Source: Nocardioides stalactiti
GTDB lineage: Bacteria; Actinomycetota; Actinomycetes; Propionibacteriales; Nocardioidaceae
Length of the DNA: 48,262 nt
NCBI RefSeq assembly: GCF_014180715.1
Contig: NZ_JACEFC010000020.1
Coordinates: 1 to 48,262 of the forward strand
Reading direction: 5' to 3'
Shown here: positions 10,947-18,758 of the stretch, in pieces
Layout of the letters: every line of letters begins with the position of its first letter
Numbering within the stretch: the first letter of the stretch is position 1
Notes under the pieces: generated by a model
What the model was told of the DNA's origin: nothing
The model's input: the letters and a program-made list of their open reading frames with translations, nothing else
Databases searched by the model: none
Made by a program: the position numbers and the translations under genes

Positions 10947-12196
10947 CAAGCACTCCTCGGCGTGAACGTGACGGGCAGCGAAGCGAACCCCCGGACACTC
11001 GTGGAGTGCACCCGGACGGAGCGGTCGGCGTGGACCTGGAAGTGCTCGACCTGGCGCACCAGCTCGTTGAGGACCACCTTCGCCTCGAGCCGCGCCAGGT
11101 TGGCGCCCAGGCAGAAGTGCCGGCCGGTGCCGAAGCTGAGGATCTGGCTCAGCTCGGACCGGTCGCGGTGGATGTCGAACGTCGTCGGGTCGCTGAAAAC
11201 CCGGTCGTCGCGGTTGGCGGACCCCAGAAGCACGAGCGCCTTCGACCCGGCAGGGATGGTGACGCCCGCGAGCTCGGTGTCGGCGACGACGTAGCGCGCC
11301 AGCATCTGGCTCGACGTGTCGTGGCGCAGCGTCTCCTCGATCCACGGCACGACCAGCGTGTCCGGGGCGTCGGGATGGCTGAGCAGCTCGGTCCGCTGGC
11401 CGGGGTGCGCCGACAGGTGGAAGAGCGCGTTGCCGAGCAGCTTGGTCGTGGTCTCGTTGCCGGCGACGACCATGAGGAAGAGGAACGCCATGATCTCGCC
11501 GTTGCTGAGCTTCTCGCCCTCGACCTCCGCAGCGATGAGCGCGGAGGTGAGGTCGTCGGTCGCGTTCGCCCGCCGCTGCTTGACCATCGCCGAGTAGTAG
11601 GTCATCAGCTCGATGGAGGCCTCCATGCCGGCCTGCGGCACGTCCCGGACGCCGTCCTCGCGGTGGACGACCAGGTCCGCGAGCCGTCGTACCTCGTCGC
11701 GGTCGGGGACGGGCACGCCCATCATCTCGGAGATGACGTCCATCGGAAGCTTCCCGGCGAAGTCGCGGATCCAGTCCGCCTCGCCCTGCTCGGCGTTCGT
11801 CGCAAGCGTCGAGGCGAGGTAGCGCTCGGTCAGCGCCTGGACCTCGGGGGTGAGCTCACGCACCCGGCGCGGGGTGAACGCGGCGGACACGAGCTTGCGC
11901 ACCCGGGCCTGCTCGGCGCCGTCGAGGCCGAGGAACGACATCACCTTGTGGGCGTCCGGGCTCCACGCGGTCGCGTCGAGCGAGACGCCCATCCGGTTGG
12001 AGAACGTCTCGTCGTCCCGGAGCGCCGCGAACACGTCGGCGTGCCGGGAGATGACCCAGATGTCGTCACCGACCGCGTGGTGGACGGGGTCCTCGTCCCG
12101 GAGCCGCTGATAGGTCGGGTACGGGTCCTCGTGGAAGTGGTAGTCGTACGGGTCGAAGTGGAGGGCACCGTCGGGCCGGGTCGGAGCAGCAGTCAT
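10946..12196 (-). CDS. Cytochrome P450, CYP123-like
   Basis: P450 of 416 residues. 'LDPYDYHFHEDPYPTYQRLRDE'-type N-terminus; I-helix 'LMVVAGNETTTKLL' (241-254); E288-x-x-R291 in 'IEETLRHD'; heme loop 'FGTGRHFCLGANLAR' with Cys362; C-terminal 'VHSTSVRGFASLPV'. It strongly resembles M. tuberculosis CYP123 (Rv0766c), including 'FAGKLPMDVISE' and 'HREDGVRDVP'. The substrate of CYP123 is unknown. Starts one base inside the TetR stop and ends one base inside the SDR start (TGATG at both junctions). Synteny with CYP51 suggests sequential oxidation of one lipid. Confidence 0.9.
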   Translation of the reverse strand: MTAAPTRPDGALHFDPYDYHFHEDPYPTYQRLRDEDPVHHAVGDDIWVISRHADVFAALRDDETFSNRMGVSLDATAWSPDAHKVMSFLGLDGAEQARVRKLVSAAFTPRRVRELTPEVQALTERYLASTLATNAEQGEADWIRDFAGKLPMDVISEMMGVPVPDRDEVRRLADLVVHREDGVRDVPQAGMEASIELMTYYSAMVKQRRANATDDLTSALIAAEVEGEKLSNGEIMAFLFLMVVAGNETTTKLLGNALFHLSAHPGQRTELLSHPDAPDTLVVPWIEETLRHDTSSQMLARYVVADTELAGVTIPAGSKALVLLGSANRDDRVFSDPTTFDIHRDRSELSQILSFGTGRHFCLGANLARLEAKVVLNELVRQVEHFQVHADRSVRVHSTSVRGFASLPVTFTPRSA

Positions 12197-12783
12197 CAGT
12201 TCCCTCGCAGGATCACGTCGACGGCGGCGACGAGCCGCTCGGCCATCTGGTCGTAGGTCATCAGTCCCATCCCGGCCTGGAGCAGCGCGCCGGAGAAGGT
12301 CAGCACCAGCACCTCCAGCACGGCCGGATCGGCGGCCCGGTCGGGGGTGGCGAGCGCCGACTCGAACCGGCTGAGGAACTCCCCGCCGATCCGCAGCCGC
12401 AGCCGCTCGACGTCGGGGTCGCTGCCCAGCAGCGCGGGCGTGACGGCGGCGGCGAGGGCCGGCTCCTCGACGATCCGGGCGGTGAGGCCACGGACGGTGT
12501 CCTGGACCCGCTCAACGGCAGACCTGTCCGCGTCGGCGGTCGGAGCGGCCTGGGAGGCCAGGTGGCGCCAGAAGAGCTCGGCGAAGAGGTGGTTCTTGGA
12601 AGCGAGGTAGGTGTAGGCGGTCGCCGGGGAGACGCCGGCGCGCTGGGCGACGGTCCGGACCGTGAGGGTCTCGTGACCCACGGCGCGGAGCTCCTCGAGG
12701 CCCGCGGCCAACAACCGCTCGACCGTGTCGGCCTGGCGGGGGTTCAGACCACGCCGCGGCGCTTCGGACACTTGGCTGGACAT
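12196..12783 (-). CDS. TetR-family regulator of the CYP51 operon (Rv0767c-like position)
   Basis: Protein of 195 residues with a TetR helix-turn-helix: 'TVERLLAAGLEELRAVGHETLTVRTVAQRAGVSPATAYTYLASKNHLFAELF' (18-70). First gene of the nine-gene operon, so it is probably autoregulatory. A -10-like TATGTT (12795-12790) lies six bases before the ATG, suggesting a leaderless message. The inverted repeat TGGACANNTGTCCA (12777-12790) covers the start codon and is a candidate self-operator. A KstR-type site lies 44 bp upstream, so the operon may answer to both regulators. M. tuberculosis has a regulator-like gene (Rv0767c) in the corresponding place. Confidence 0.87.
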   Translation of the reverse strand: MSSQVSEAPRRGLNPRQADTVERLLAAGLEELRAVGHETLTVRTVAQRAGVSPATAYTYLASKNHLFAELFWRHLASQAAPTADADRSAVERVQDTVRGLTARIVEEPALAAAVTPALLGSDPDVERLRLRIGGEFLSRFESALATPDRAADPAVLEVLVLTFSGALLQAGMGLMTYDQMAERLVAAVDVILRGN

Positions 12784-12790
12784 GTGTCCA
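12777..12790. promoter_or_regulatory. Inverted repeat over the TetR start codon (candidate self-operator)
   Basis: TGGACATGTGTCCA has perfect 6-bp arms (TGGACA/TGTCCA) around a 2-bp spacer. It covers the predicted transcription start and ATG (12783-12781) of the TetR gene and touches its -10 TATGTT. A dimer bound here would block initiation. Assignment to this TetR is inferred from position only. Confidence 0.55.
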
Positions 12791-12826
12791 ACATAGGAGA
12801 CGTTTCGCCATCACGCAAGACATATC

Positions 12827-12840
12827 TAGAACGTGTTCTT
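12827..12840. promoter_or_regulatory. KstR-type operator 3
   Basis: TAGAACGTGTTCTT matches TnnAACnnGTTnnA except the last base. It sits between the divergent CYP51 operon and LLM gene. TATTCT (12840-12845) overlaps the operator end and lies six bases before the LLM ATG at 12852, so the LLM message is probably leaderless and directly occluded by KstR. The TetR promoter -10 is 32 bp away on the other side. Confidence 0.75.
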
Positions 12841-12851
12841 ATTCTGGTCGT

Positions 12852-13700
12852 ATGCGCAACGGGATCGTTCTCTTCACCTCTGACCGCGGCATCACGCCGG
12901 CCGAGCTCGCCGTGGCCGCGGAGGAGCGCGGCTTCGACACCATCTACGTGCCCGAGCACACCCACATCCCGGTGCGCCGCGACGCGTTGCACCCGACCGG
13001 CGGTGAGGACCTGCCCGACGACCGCTACCTGCGGACGCTCGACCCGTGGGTCTCGCTCGCGACCTGCGCTGCCGTCACGCAGCGGATCGGGCTCTCCACC
13101 GCCGTGTGCCTGCCCGTGGAGTCCGACCCGATCACCCTGGCCAAGACCATCGCCACCCTCGACCACCTCTCCGGCGGCCGGGTCACCATCGGTGCCGGCT
13201 TCGGCTGGAACACCGACGAGCTCACCGACCACCACGTCCCCGCCGACAAGCGCCGTACCGTCCTCAAGGAGTACCTCGAGGCGATGCGGGCCCTCCACAC
13301 CCAGGAGGAAGCCGCCTACGACGGCGAGTTCGTGAAGTTCGGCCCCTCGTGGGCCTACCCGAAGCCCCCGCAGGGGCGGGTCCCCGTCATCATCGGCGCG
13401 GGCGCCGGCCCCAAGACGTTCGAGTGGATCGCGAACCACGCCGACGGCTGGATGACCACCCCGACCTCCACCGAGGTCGCCGCCAACGCCGACAAGCTCC
13501 GCAAGGCCTGGGCCGACGCCGGCCGCGAGGGCTCCCCCGACGTCCGGATCCTCGTCGCCAAGCGGCCCACCGAGGAGGACTTCGCCGACTGGATGGCCGC
13601 CGGCGCCTCCGAGCTGATCTGGGGCGTGCCCGACAGCGACAAGGACGCCGTCCTCACCTACCTCGACAAGATGGCGGCGCGCCTCGGCCTCTCCGGCTGA
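12852..13700 (+). CDS. LLM-class F420-dependent oxidoreductase
   Basis: Protein of 282 residues with the luciferase-like TIM barrel: 'AVAAEERGFDTIYVPEHTHIP' (17-37), 'ATCAAVTQRIGLSTAVCLPVESDP' and 'ATLDHLSGGRVTIGAGFGWNTDEL' (about 104-127), then 'VPVIIGAGAGPKTFEWIANHADGWM'. Members of this actinobacterial subgroup usually use coenzyme F420 for hydride transfer; FMN use cannot be excluded. ATG at 12852 follows a -10 TATTCT by six bases at KstR operator 3. KstR regulons of mycobacteria include an LLM gene (Rv3520c), although its orthology is not shown. Likely an oxidoreductase of a sterol-derived intermediate. Confidence 0.88.
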   Translation: MRNGIVLFTSDRGITPAELAVAAEERGFDTIYVPEHTHIPVRRDALHPTGGEDLPDDRYLRTLDPWVSLATCAAVTQRIGLSTAVCLPVESDPITLAKTIATLDHLSGGRVTIGAGFGWNTDELTDHHVPADKRRTVLKEYLEAMRALHTQEEAAYDGEFVKFGPSWAYPKPPQGRVPVIIGAGAGPKTFEWIANHADGWMTTPTSTEVAANADKLRKAWADAGREGSPDVRILVAKRPTEEDFADWMAAGASELIWGVPDSDKDAVLTYLDKMAARLGLSG

Positions 13701-13756
13701 CTCGTCGTCCCCGGACTACATGTCGTGATGTGCGAAGAAGAGAGCAGGTAGACCGG

Positions 13757-14959
13757 GTGCGAAGCAACTACAGCGACCTGAGTCGTGAGGACCTCGCGGT
13801 CCTGGTTCCCGAGCTGCTCCTCATGGGGCAGATGATCGACCGGTCCGGGATGGCGTGGTGCATCGCGGAGTTCGGCCGCGACGAGATGCTCCAGATCGCC
13901 ATCGAGGAGTGGGCGGCAGCCAGCCCGATCTACACCCGCCGGATGCAGCACGCCCTCGGCTACGCGCCTGCGGTCGCCGGCCAGGGTGACGTGGTGACGA
14001 TCTTCAAGGGACTCCAGCTCGACATCGGCGCTCCCCCGCAGTTCATGGACTTCCGCTACACCGTCCACGACCCGCAGCACGGCGAGTTCCAGCTCGACCA
14101 CTGCGGCGCGCTGATGGACGTGGAGCCGATGGGGTCCGACTACGTCAAGGGCATGTGCCACGACATCGAGGACCCGACGTTCGACGCGACCGCGATCGCC
14201 TCGAACCCGCGCGCTCAGGTGCGGCCGATCCACCGCCCGCCGCGGGTTCCGGCCGACCGGAGCCCGCACTGCGCGTGGACCGTGATCATCGACGATTCCT
14301 ACCCCGAGGCCCAGGGAATCCCCGCGCTCGCCGTCAACGAGCGGTCGCGGGCCGCGACGCTCGACCTGGACCCGATCGACCCGACCGACGACGGCGCCGC
14401 GGACTACACGGGGCCGCTGGTGAGCGACCTCGACTTCGCCGCGTTCTCGCACTCGGCGCTGGTGCGGATCGCCGACGAGGTGTGCCTCCAGATGCACCTG
14501 CTGGACCGGGCGTTCCGCCTCGCGCTCGAGACGCGCTGCGCGAGCGAGGAGCAGCTGCTCCGGATCCGCCGCCAGCAGCTGACCGGAGTCGCCGGCGTCG
14601 GCGCGATGCGGATCGCGCGCGCCCTGGGGATCAGCCGGGACGAGGATGGAGCGCGGCGCCTCCTGGCGTTGCACCCGCTGCTCAACCCCGCTGCCTACGT
14701 CGGCCCGGGCCACGCGCGCGAGGACGGCGCCTGGATCACCCTGGTCGACGCCGAGTGGACCGACGCGCTGTCCGCGATCGTGCAGGCGCTCGACCCGCAC
14801 CTCGACGTCGAGATCGCCGACGGCGACGCACGGACGGCCGTCGTCGTACGACGCGCGGCGCCGGCTCCCGAGCTCAAGGAGGTCGCTGTGACCCGGTTCA
14901 GCACCGGCACCGACTTCGCGTTCGAGACACGGCTGTCGCTGCCGATCACCCCTGTCTGA
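13757..14959 (+). CDS. Conserved hypothetical protein with paired Cys/His residues
   Basis: Protein of 400 residues that I do not recognise as a named family. GTG at 13757 follows a weak AGCAGG 7-12 bases upstream. 'LLLMGQMIDRSGMAWCIAEFGRDEMLQIAIEEW' opens a helical N-domain. The middle has Cys and His in adjacent pairs: H115-C116, C134-H135, H159 and H171-C172, within 'DHCGALMDVEPMGSDYVKGMCHDIEDP' and 'HRPPRVPADRSPHCAW', which could ligate metal or heme. No signal peptide or membrane segment. It follows the LLM gene by 56 bp and converges with the flavoprotein gene (14-bp overlap). Placement in the KstR-controlled block suggests steroid-related redox chemistry. Confidence 0.75.
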   Translation: MRSNYSDLSREDLAVLVPELLLMGQMIDRSGMAWCIAEFGRDEMLQIAIEEWAAASPIYTRRMQHALGYAPAVAGQGDVVTIFKGLQLDIGAPPQFMDFRYTVHDPQHGEFQLDHCGALMDVEPMGSDYVKGMCHDIEDPTFDATAIASNPRAQVRPIHRPPRVPADRSPHCAWTVIIDDSYPEAQGIPALAVNERSRAATLDLDPIDPTDDGAADYTGPLVSDLDFAAFSHSALVRIADEVCLQMHLLDRAFRLALETRCASEEQLLRIRRQQLTGVAGVGAMRIARALGISRDEDGARRLLALHPLLNPAAYVGPGHAREDGAWITLVDAEWTDALSAIVQALDPHLDVEIADGDARTAVVVRRAAPAPELKEVAVTRFSTGTDFAFETRLSLPITPV

Positions 14960-16340
14960 GGGTCGCGACGCCGGCCAGCTCCGCGAGGCGGGCGATGCCC
15001 GCCGGTGCGTGCGCAGCGAGCCGGTCCCGGGCATCGTCCAGGGCGGCCGAGCCGGGGTGGCCGGGTGCGACCCGCGCCGGGTTGAGCGCGACCCGGCTCG
15101 CCCACTCCTGGATGTCAGGTTCCGCGGAGAAGGACTGAGCGGCGCGGGCGCCGAGCACCGTCATCCGGGCCCAGTCCTCGGTCGAGTTGCCGTACGGCGT
15201 GGGCGGGCAGAGCCGGTTCTTCTCGGCATCCTCGTCGCGGGTCGCCTCGACGTAGCCGACCAGGGCCGCTCCGAAGCAGGGGAATCCGGAGCGGATCGCC
15301 TGGAGCGTGATCTCTTCGGGGCGCCAGACGGGCACGAGCGGTGGGTACTTCAGGCCGTCCGCGGCGCAGTGCACCACGACGGTGTCCTGGGCAACGGCCA
15401 CGGACGCGCCGTCGAACGCGAGCCGACCGCGTTCGACCGACCGGAGGTGACCGTGCCGGACCACGTTCTCCAGCGTTCGCAGTCGTTCGAGCTCCCAGGT
15501 GGCCAGGGTGGGCGCCTTGGCCATGGTCGGGACGACCGAGCGGTCGATACGCAGCATGATGCCGGCGTCCTCGAGGCCGAGGAACAGCCCGTCGAGGGAG
15601 GCCGCCCGCTCCGCCACGTGCATCGTGTCCGCGACCATGCCGAGGAAGATCGCCGGATCCGGCTGGACCACGGCGCGGTTCATCATCCAGGGGTCCCTCG
15701 GACGGACCCAGCAGATGGCGTCCGCGTCGACCCCTCGGGCGAGCAGCCAGATGCAGGCGTCCGTCGCCGTCTTGCCGGAGCCGACGACGACGTACTGCCG
15801 GGGTGCGTGATCGAGCCGCACGAGAGAGTTGACCGGGATCACCCGCGCCTCGCCGTCGACCGCGAAGGGCGGCGGCTTCTCGGCCGGGATGCTCGGCGCC
15901 AGGTAGTGAGCGTCCACGACCCGGCAGCGCTCAGGCACCTCCCACCGTCGACCGGAGACCCGGGACACCACGGTGCGATCGCCGAGGTACTCGGTCGCCG
16001 GGTGGAACTCGACCCGCCCCGACTCGACCAGCCGGTCGAGCGCCCGCGCGTAGTACTCGCAGATGGCTGCCTGCGACGCACGCTCCTGGAGGCCCTCCTC
16101 CGGGCCGCGCTGCTGCAGCTGACCGCCGCCGAGCAGGGTGGACGGCACGCCGTAGAACGCCGAGGCCTGGTGCAGCTGGACGAACGGGTAGGCCTCGAGC
16201 CAGTGCCCGCCGACGCTGTGGCGGCGATCGACGACAGCGACCCGGACGTCGGCGTGGTCGGTCAGGGCGTCCGTGAACGCCATGCCCATCGCGCCCGCCC
16301 CAACTACCAGGTAGTCGGCGTCCATCGTGCGCGCGGTCAC
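14946..16340 (-). CDS. FAD/NAD(P)-binding monooxygenase-like flavoprotein
   Basis: Protein of about 464 residues. Two dinucleotide-binding loops are visible: 'LVVGAGAMGMAF' near the N-terminus (FAD) and 'YVVVGSGKTATDACIWLL' around residue 190 (NAD(P)). 'VVDRRHSVGGHWLEAYPFVQLHQASAFYG' resembles the FMO/Baeyer-Villiger region. The exact FMO fingerprint FxGxxxHxxxW is not seen, so activity class is uncertain; hydroxylase or Baeyer-Villiger enzyme are both possible. The start is GTG 16340 or ATG 16325; neither has a well-spaced ribosome site. It is the last gene of the FNR-to-SDR block, 58 bp after the SDR, and overlaps the convergent Cys/His protein gene by 14 bp. Confidence 0.8.
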   Translation of the reverse strand: MTARTMDADYLVVGAGAMGMAFTDALTDHADVRVAVVDRRHSVGGHWLEAYPFVQLHQASAFYGVPSTLLGGGQLQQRGPEEGLQERASQAAICEYYARALDRLVESGRVEFHPATEYLGDRTVVSRVSGRRWEVPERCRVVDAHYLAPSIPAEKPPPFAVDGEARVIPVNSLVRLDHAPRQYVVVGSGKTATDACIWLLARGVDADAICWVRPRDPWMMNRAVVQPDPAIFLGMVADTMHVAERAASLDGLFLGLEDAGIMLRIDRSVVPTMAKAPTLATWELERLRTLENVVRHGHLRSVERGRLAFDGASVAVAQDTVVVHCAADGLKYPPLVPVWRPEEITLQAIRSGFPCFGAALVGYVEATRDEDAEKNRLCPPTPYGNSTEDWARMTVLGARAAQSFSAEPDIQEWASRVALNPARVAPGHPGSAALDDARDRLAAHAPAGIARLAELAGVATLRQG

Positions 16341-16398
16341 GTCCCCACGGTGCCACTCCGACGCCCGACGCGCGGCAGAACCGGGAGGCTGCCGCGGA

Positions 16399-17154
16399 CT
16401 ACCCGCCGAAGGCGTGCGTGGAGGTCACTCCGCCGTCGACGGCGATCTCGGCGCCGTTGATGTAGGACGACTCGTCGCTGGCCAGGAAGACGTAGACCGG
16501 GGCGATGTCCTCCGGGTGGCCCACCCGGCGCAACGGCACCCGCGAGGCCCCGAACTCCATCGCCGCGTCGCCACCGTGGACCCGGGTCATCGGGGTGTCG
16601 ATCATGCCGGGATGCACCGAGTTGACCCGAACCCCCTTGGGGCCGAGCTCCATCGCAGCGCACTTGGTCATGCCCCGGATCGCCCACTTCGTGGCGGCGT
16701 AGGCCGTGCACGACGGCATGCCCGCGAGACCCTCGACCGACGAGGCGTTGATGATCGAGCCGCCGCCGTTCTTGCGCATCGTGCGGGACACCGCCTGCAT
16801 GCCGAGGAAGACACCGGCCTGGTTGACGTTGACCAGCAGCTGGAACTCCTCCAGCGACATCTCCTCGATGCGCCCGAACCGCAGCAGCCCGGCGTTGTTG
16901 GCCAGCACGTTGACCGGCCCGAACCGCTCGTTGGTGTCCTCGACCAGCGAGGCCCAGGAGGCCGGGTCGCTCACGTCGTGGTGGGCGAAGTGTGCGTTCC
17001 CACCCAGCTCGTCAGCGAGGGCCTGCCCCTGCTCCTTCGCGATGTCGGCGATGACGACCTTCGCGCCCTCGGCGACGTAGGCACGGGCGATGGCCGCACC
17101 CTGACCCATCGCGCCGCCGGTGACGATCGCGACCTTGTTGTCCAGACGTCCCAT
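16399..17154 (-). CDS. SDR, 3-alpha/20-beta-hydroxysteroid dehydrogenase-like
   Basis: Classical SDR of 251 residues: 'TGGAMGQGAAIARAYVAEGAKVVIADI' (12-38, Asp ending beta-2 indicates NAD), 'ANNAGLLRFGRIEE', catalytic 'INASSVEGLAG' and 'YAATKWAIRG', then 'VNSVHPGMIDTPM' and 'YINGAEIAVDGG'. It resembles M. tuberculosis Rv2002/FabG3 and Streptomyces 3-alpha,20-beta-HSD, including the 'GSIIN.SS.EGLAG' and 'VN.HPG..TPMT' segments. It would interconvert a hydroxyl and a keto group on a steroid. ATG at 17154, twenty bases after the hsd4A stop, in the KstR-controlled redox operon. Confidence 0.88.
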   Translation of the reverse strand: MGRLDNKVAIVTGGAMGQGAAIARAYVAEGAKVVIADIAKEQGQALADELGGNAHFAHHDVSDPASWASLVEDTNERFGPVNVLANNAGLLRFGRIEEMSLEEFQLLVNVNQAGVFLGMQAVSRTMRKNGGGSIINASSVEGLAGMPSCTAYAATKWAIRGMTKCAAMELGPKGVRVNSVHPGMIDTPMTRVHGGDAAMEFGASRVPLRRVGHPEDIAPVYVFLASDESSYINGAEIAVDGGVTSTHAFGG

Positions 17155-17174
17155 GGTTCCTGTGTTCTTCCTGC

Positions 17175-18071
17175 TCAGACCGAGAGCTGCATGATCGAGT
17201 CTGCGGCGAAGCCGACCGCGGGGTCGCGGTCGGCGAAGAAGCCGCCGAGCTGCTTGTCGAGGTCGTCCGGCGTCCAGAGGTCGCCGGACGCGTCGAAGCG
17301 CTGCTCGACGACCGGCGCCGCCACGAGGGCGACCATGCCGCCGTACACGACGAAGACCTGACCGGTGACACGCTCGGCGGCCGGCGACGCCAGGTAGGCG
17401 ACGAGCGGCGCGACGTGGTCGGCCGAGTAGGGGTCGACCGCCTGGCCCGAGGTGTCCTCGCCGAAGACGTCGGCCGTCATCGCGGTGCGGGCGCGCGGGC
17501 AGATCGCGTTGGCGCGGACCCCGATCCGCGACAGGCCGCGGGCCGTGGACAGCGTGAGCGCCGCGATGCCCGCCTTGGCGGCCGCGTAATTGGGCTGACC
17601 CGGCGAGCCGCCGAGGAACGCCTCCGACGCCGTGTTGATGACGCTGCCGTAGACCGGAGCGCCGGACTCCTTCGACTTCGTCCGCCAGTACGACGCAGCG
17701 TTGCGGCTCAGCAGGAAGTGGCCGCGCAGGTGCACGGCGATCACCGCGTCCCACTCCTCGTCGGCCATGTTGAAGAGCATCCGGTCGCGGGTCATGCCCG
17801 CGTTGTTGACGACGATGTCGAGGCTGCCGAAGCCGTCCACGGCGGCTGCGACCATCGCGTCGGCCGTCTCCCGCCGGCTCACGTCGCCGGCGACCACGAC
17901 CGCCTCGCCGCCGCGGCCGCGGATCTCCTCCGCGGCTTCCTCCCCGGCTCCGGGGAGGTCGTTGATGACGACCCGCGCGCCGGCGTCGGCCAGCGCCAGC
18001 GCCTCGGCGCGACCGAGGCCCGCTCCGGCACCCGTGACGATCGCGACCTTGCCGTCCAGGCTCGTGCTCAC
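17175..18071 (-). CDS. hsd4A: Hsd4A-like 17-beta-hydroxysteroid / hydroxyacyl-CoA dehydrogenase
   Basis: SDR of 298 residues, longer than the classical 250, with the C-terminal extension of the MFE-2/Hsd17b4-type family. It aligns by eye with M. tuberculosis Rv3502c: 'GKVAIVTGAGAGLGRAEALALA', 'VVNNAGMTRDRMLFNMADEEWDAVIAVHLRGHF', 'INTASEAFLGG', 'NYAAAKAGIAALTLS', 'ICPRARTAMTADVFG'. Rv3502c and relatives have been linked to steroid side-chain beta-oxidation and 17-beta-HSD activity. GTG at 18071 overlaps the FdxD stop as GTGA. In M. tuberculosis FdxD (Rv3503c) and Rv3502c are also adjacent, just upstream of mce4. Confidence 0.9.
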   Translation of the reverse strand: MSTSLDGKVAIVTGAGAGLGRAEALALADAGARVVINDLPGAGEEAAEEIRGRGGEAVVVAGDVSRRETADAMVAAAVDGFGSLDIVVNNAGMTRDRMLFNMADEEWDAVIAVHLRGHFLLSRNAASYWRTKSKESGAPVYGSVINTASEAFLGGSPGQPNYAAAKAGIAALTLSTARGLSRIGVRANAICPRARTAMTADVFGEDTSGQAVDPYSADHVAPLVAYLASPAAERVTGQVFVVYGGMVALVAAPVVEQRFDASGDLWTPDDLDKQLGGFFADRDPAVGFAADSIMQLSV

Positions 18072-18268
18072 TCCCCGTCCTCCACCAGCGTGATCGCGGC
18101 GCGCGGGCAGGCAGCGGCGGCCTGACGGACCCGCTGCTCGTTCTCCGCCGTGACGTCGTCGGTGTTGAGCTGCAGGAAGTCGTCGTCGTCCAGCTCGAAC
18201 ACGTCCGGCGCGAGCGCCTCGCACATCGCGTTGGACTCGCAGAGGTCGAAGTCGACCTTGATCTTCAT
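18068..18268 (-). CDS. fdxD: FdxD-like [3Fe-4S] ferredoxin
   Basis: Ferredoxin of 66 residues. 'DFDLCESNAMCEALAPDVFEL' provides two cluster Cys with an Asn where the CYP51 ferredoxin has His, and 'AAACPRAAI' supplies the distal CP. The ATG at 18268 has AGGAGA six bases upstream; a GTG at 18283 in the same frame lacks one, so 18268 is preferred. Adjacent to hsd4A as in M. tuberculosis (Rv3503c-Rv3502c), hence the name. Likely carries electrons from the FNR-like reductase two genes upstream to a P450 or oxygenase such as CYP123. Confidence 0.88.
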   Translation of the reverse strand: MKIKVDFDLCESNAMCEALAPDVFELDDDDFLQLNTDDVTAENEQRVRQAAAACPRAAITLVEDGE

Positions 18269-18279
18269 TTCTTGTCTCC

Positions 18280-18756
18280 TCACACCATCTTGCGGTGGTC
18301 CCAGGTGGCGACGTGATCGGGGTGGATGATCACGGCCACACGCTTCTGCGCCTGCTTCTCGACGGTCTCGCGCCCGAAGTCGCCGAGCGCCTCGAAGGAC
18401 TCGGCAGCGAGCATCCGCGTCGCCACCTCCGAGCCGATCGAGAAGATCGCGTCGTAGTCCCGGACGATCTCGGCCCGGCCCTGGATCGACACGCCCCGCA
18501 GCTCGAAGTAGTCGACCCCGTCCTCGACGAGGGCGCTGACCCGCGGGTCGCGCTCGAGGTTGATGATCTTCTGGCTGCGGCCGTAGGTCCAGAACGCGAT
18601 CTTGCCGTCACGGACGATGTAGAACAGCGTCGTCAGGTGCGGAACGCCGTCGGGACCGTTGCTGGCGACCTGCACCTTGAGGTTCTCGCCGAGCAGCTCG
18701 GCCACCTCGGCGTCGGTGAGCTTGACCGCGTCGCGTCCACTGGCTCGTTTCGCCAT
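18280..18756 (-). CDS. PPOX-class (split-barrel) flavin/F420 oxidoreductase
   Basis: Protein of 158 residues with the pyridoxamine-phosphate-oxidase-like split barrel: 'LLGENLKVQVASNGPDGVPHLTTLFYIVRDGKIAFWTYGRSQKIINLERDPRVSALVEDG'. The 'GRSQKIINLERDPRVS' segment is typical of actinobacterial PPOX proteins that bind F420, FMN or heme. ATG at 18756 lies just after the FNR stop, and its stop overlaps the untranslated leader of fdxD, placing it within one operon. It could reduce an unsaturated ketone in a steroid nucleus, but the cofactor is undetermined. Confidence 0.85.
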   Translation of the reverse strand: MAKRASGRDAVKLTDAEVAELLGENLKVQVASNGPDGVPHLTTLFYIVRDGKIAFWTYGRSQKIINLERDPRVSALVEDGVDYFELRGVSIQGRAEIVRDYDAIFSIGSEVATRMLAAESFEALGDFGRETVEKQAQKRVAVIIHPDHVATWDHRKMV

Positions 18757-18758
18757 CG

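Noticed and set aside
13046..13756. N-terminal extension of the Cys/His protein into the LLM gene
   Set aside because: It is the shifted frame of the LLM gene; coding character changes at GTG 13757.
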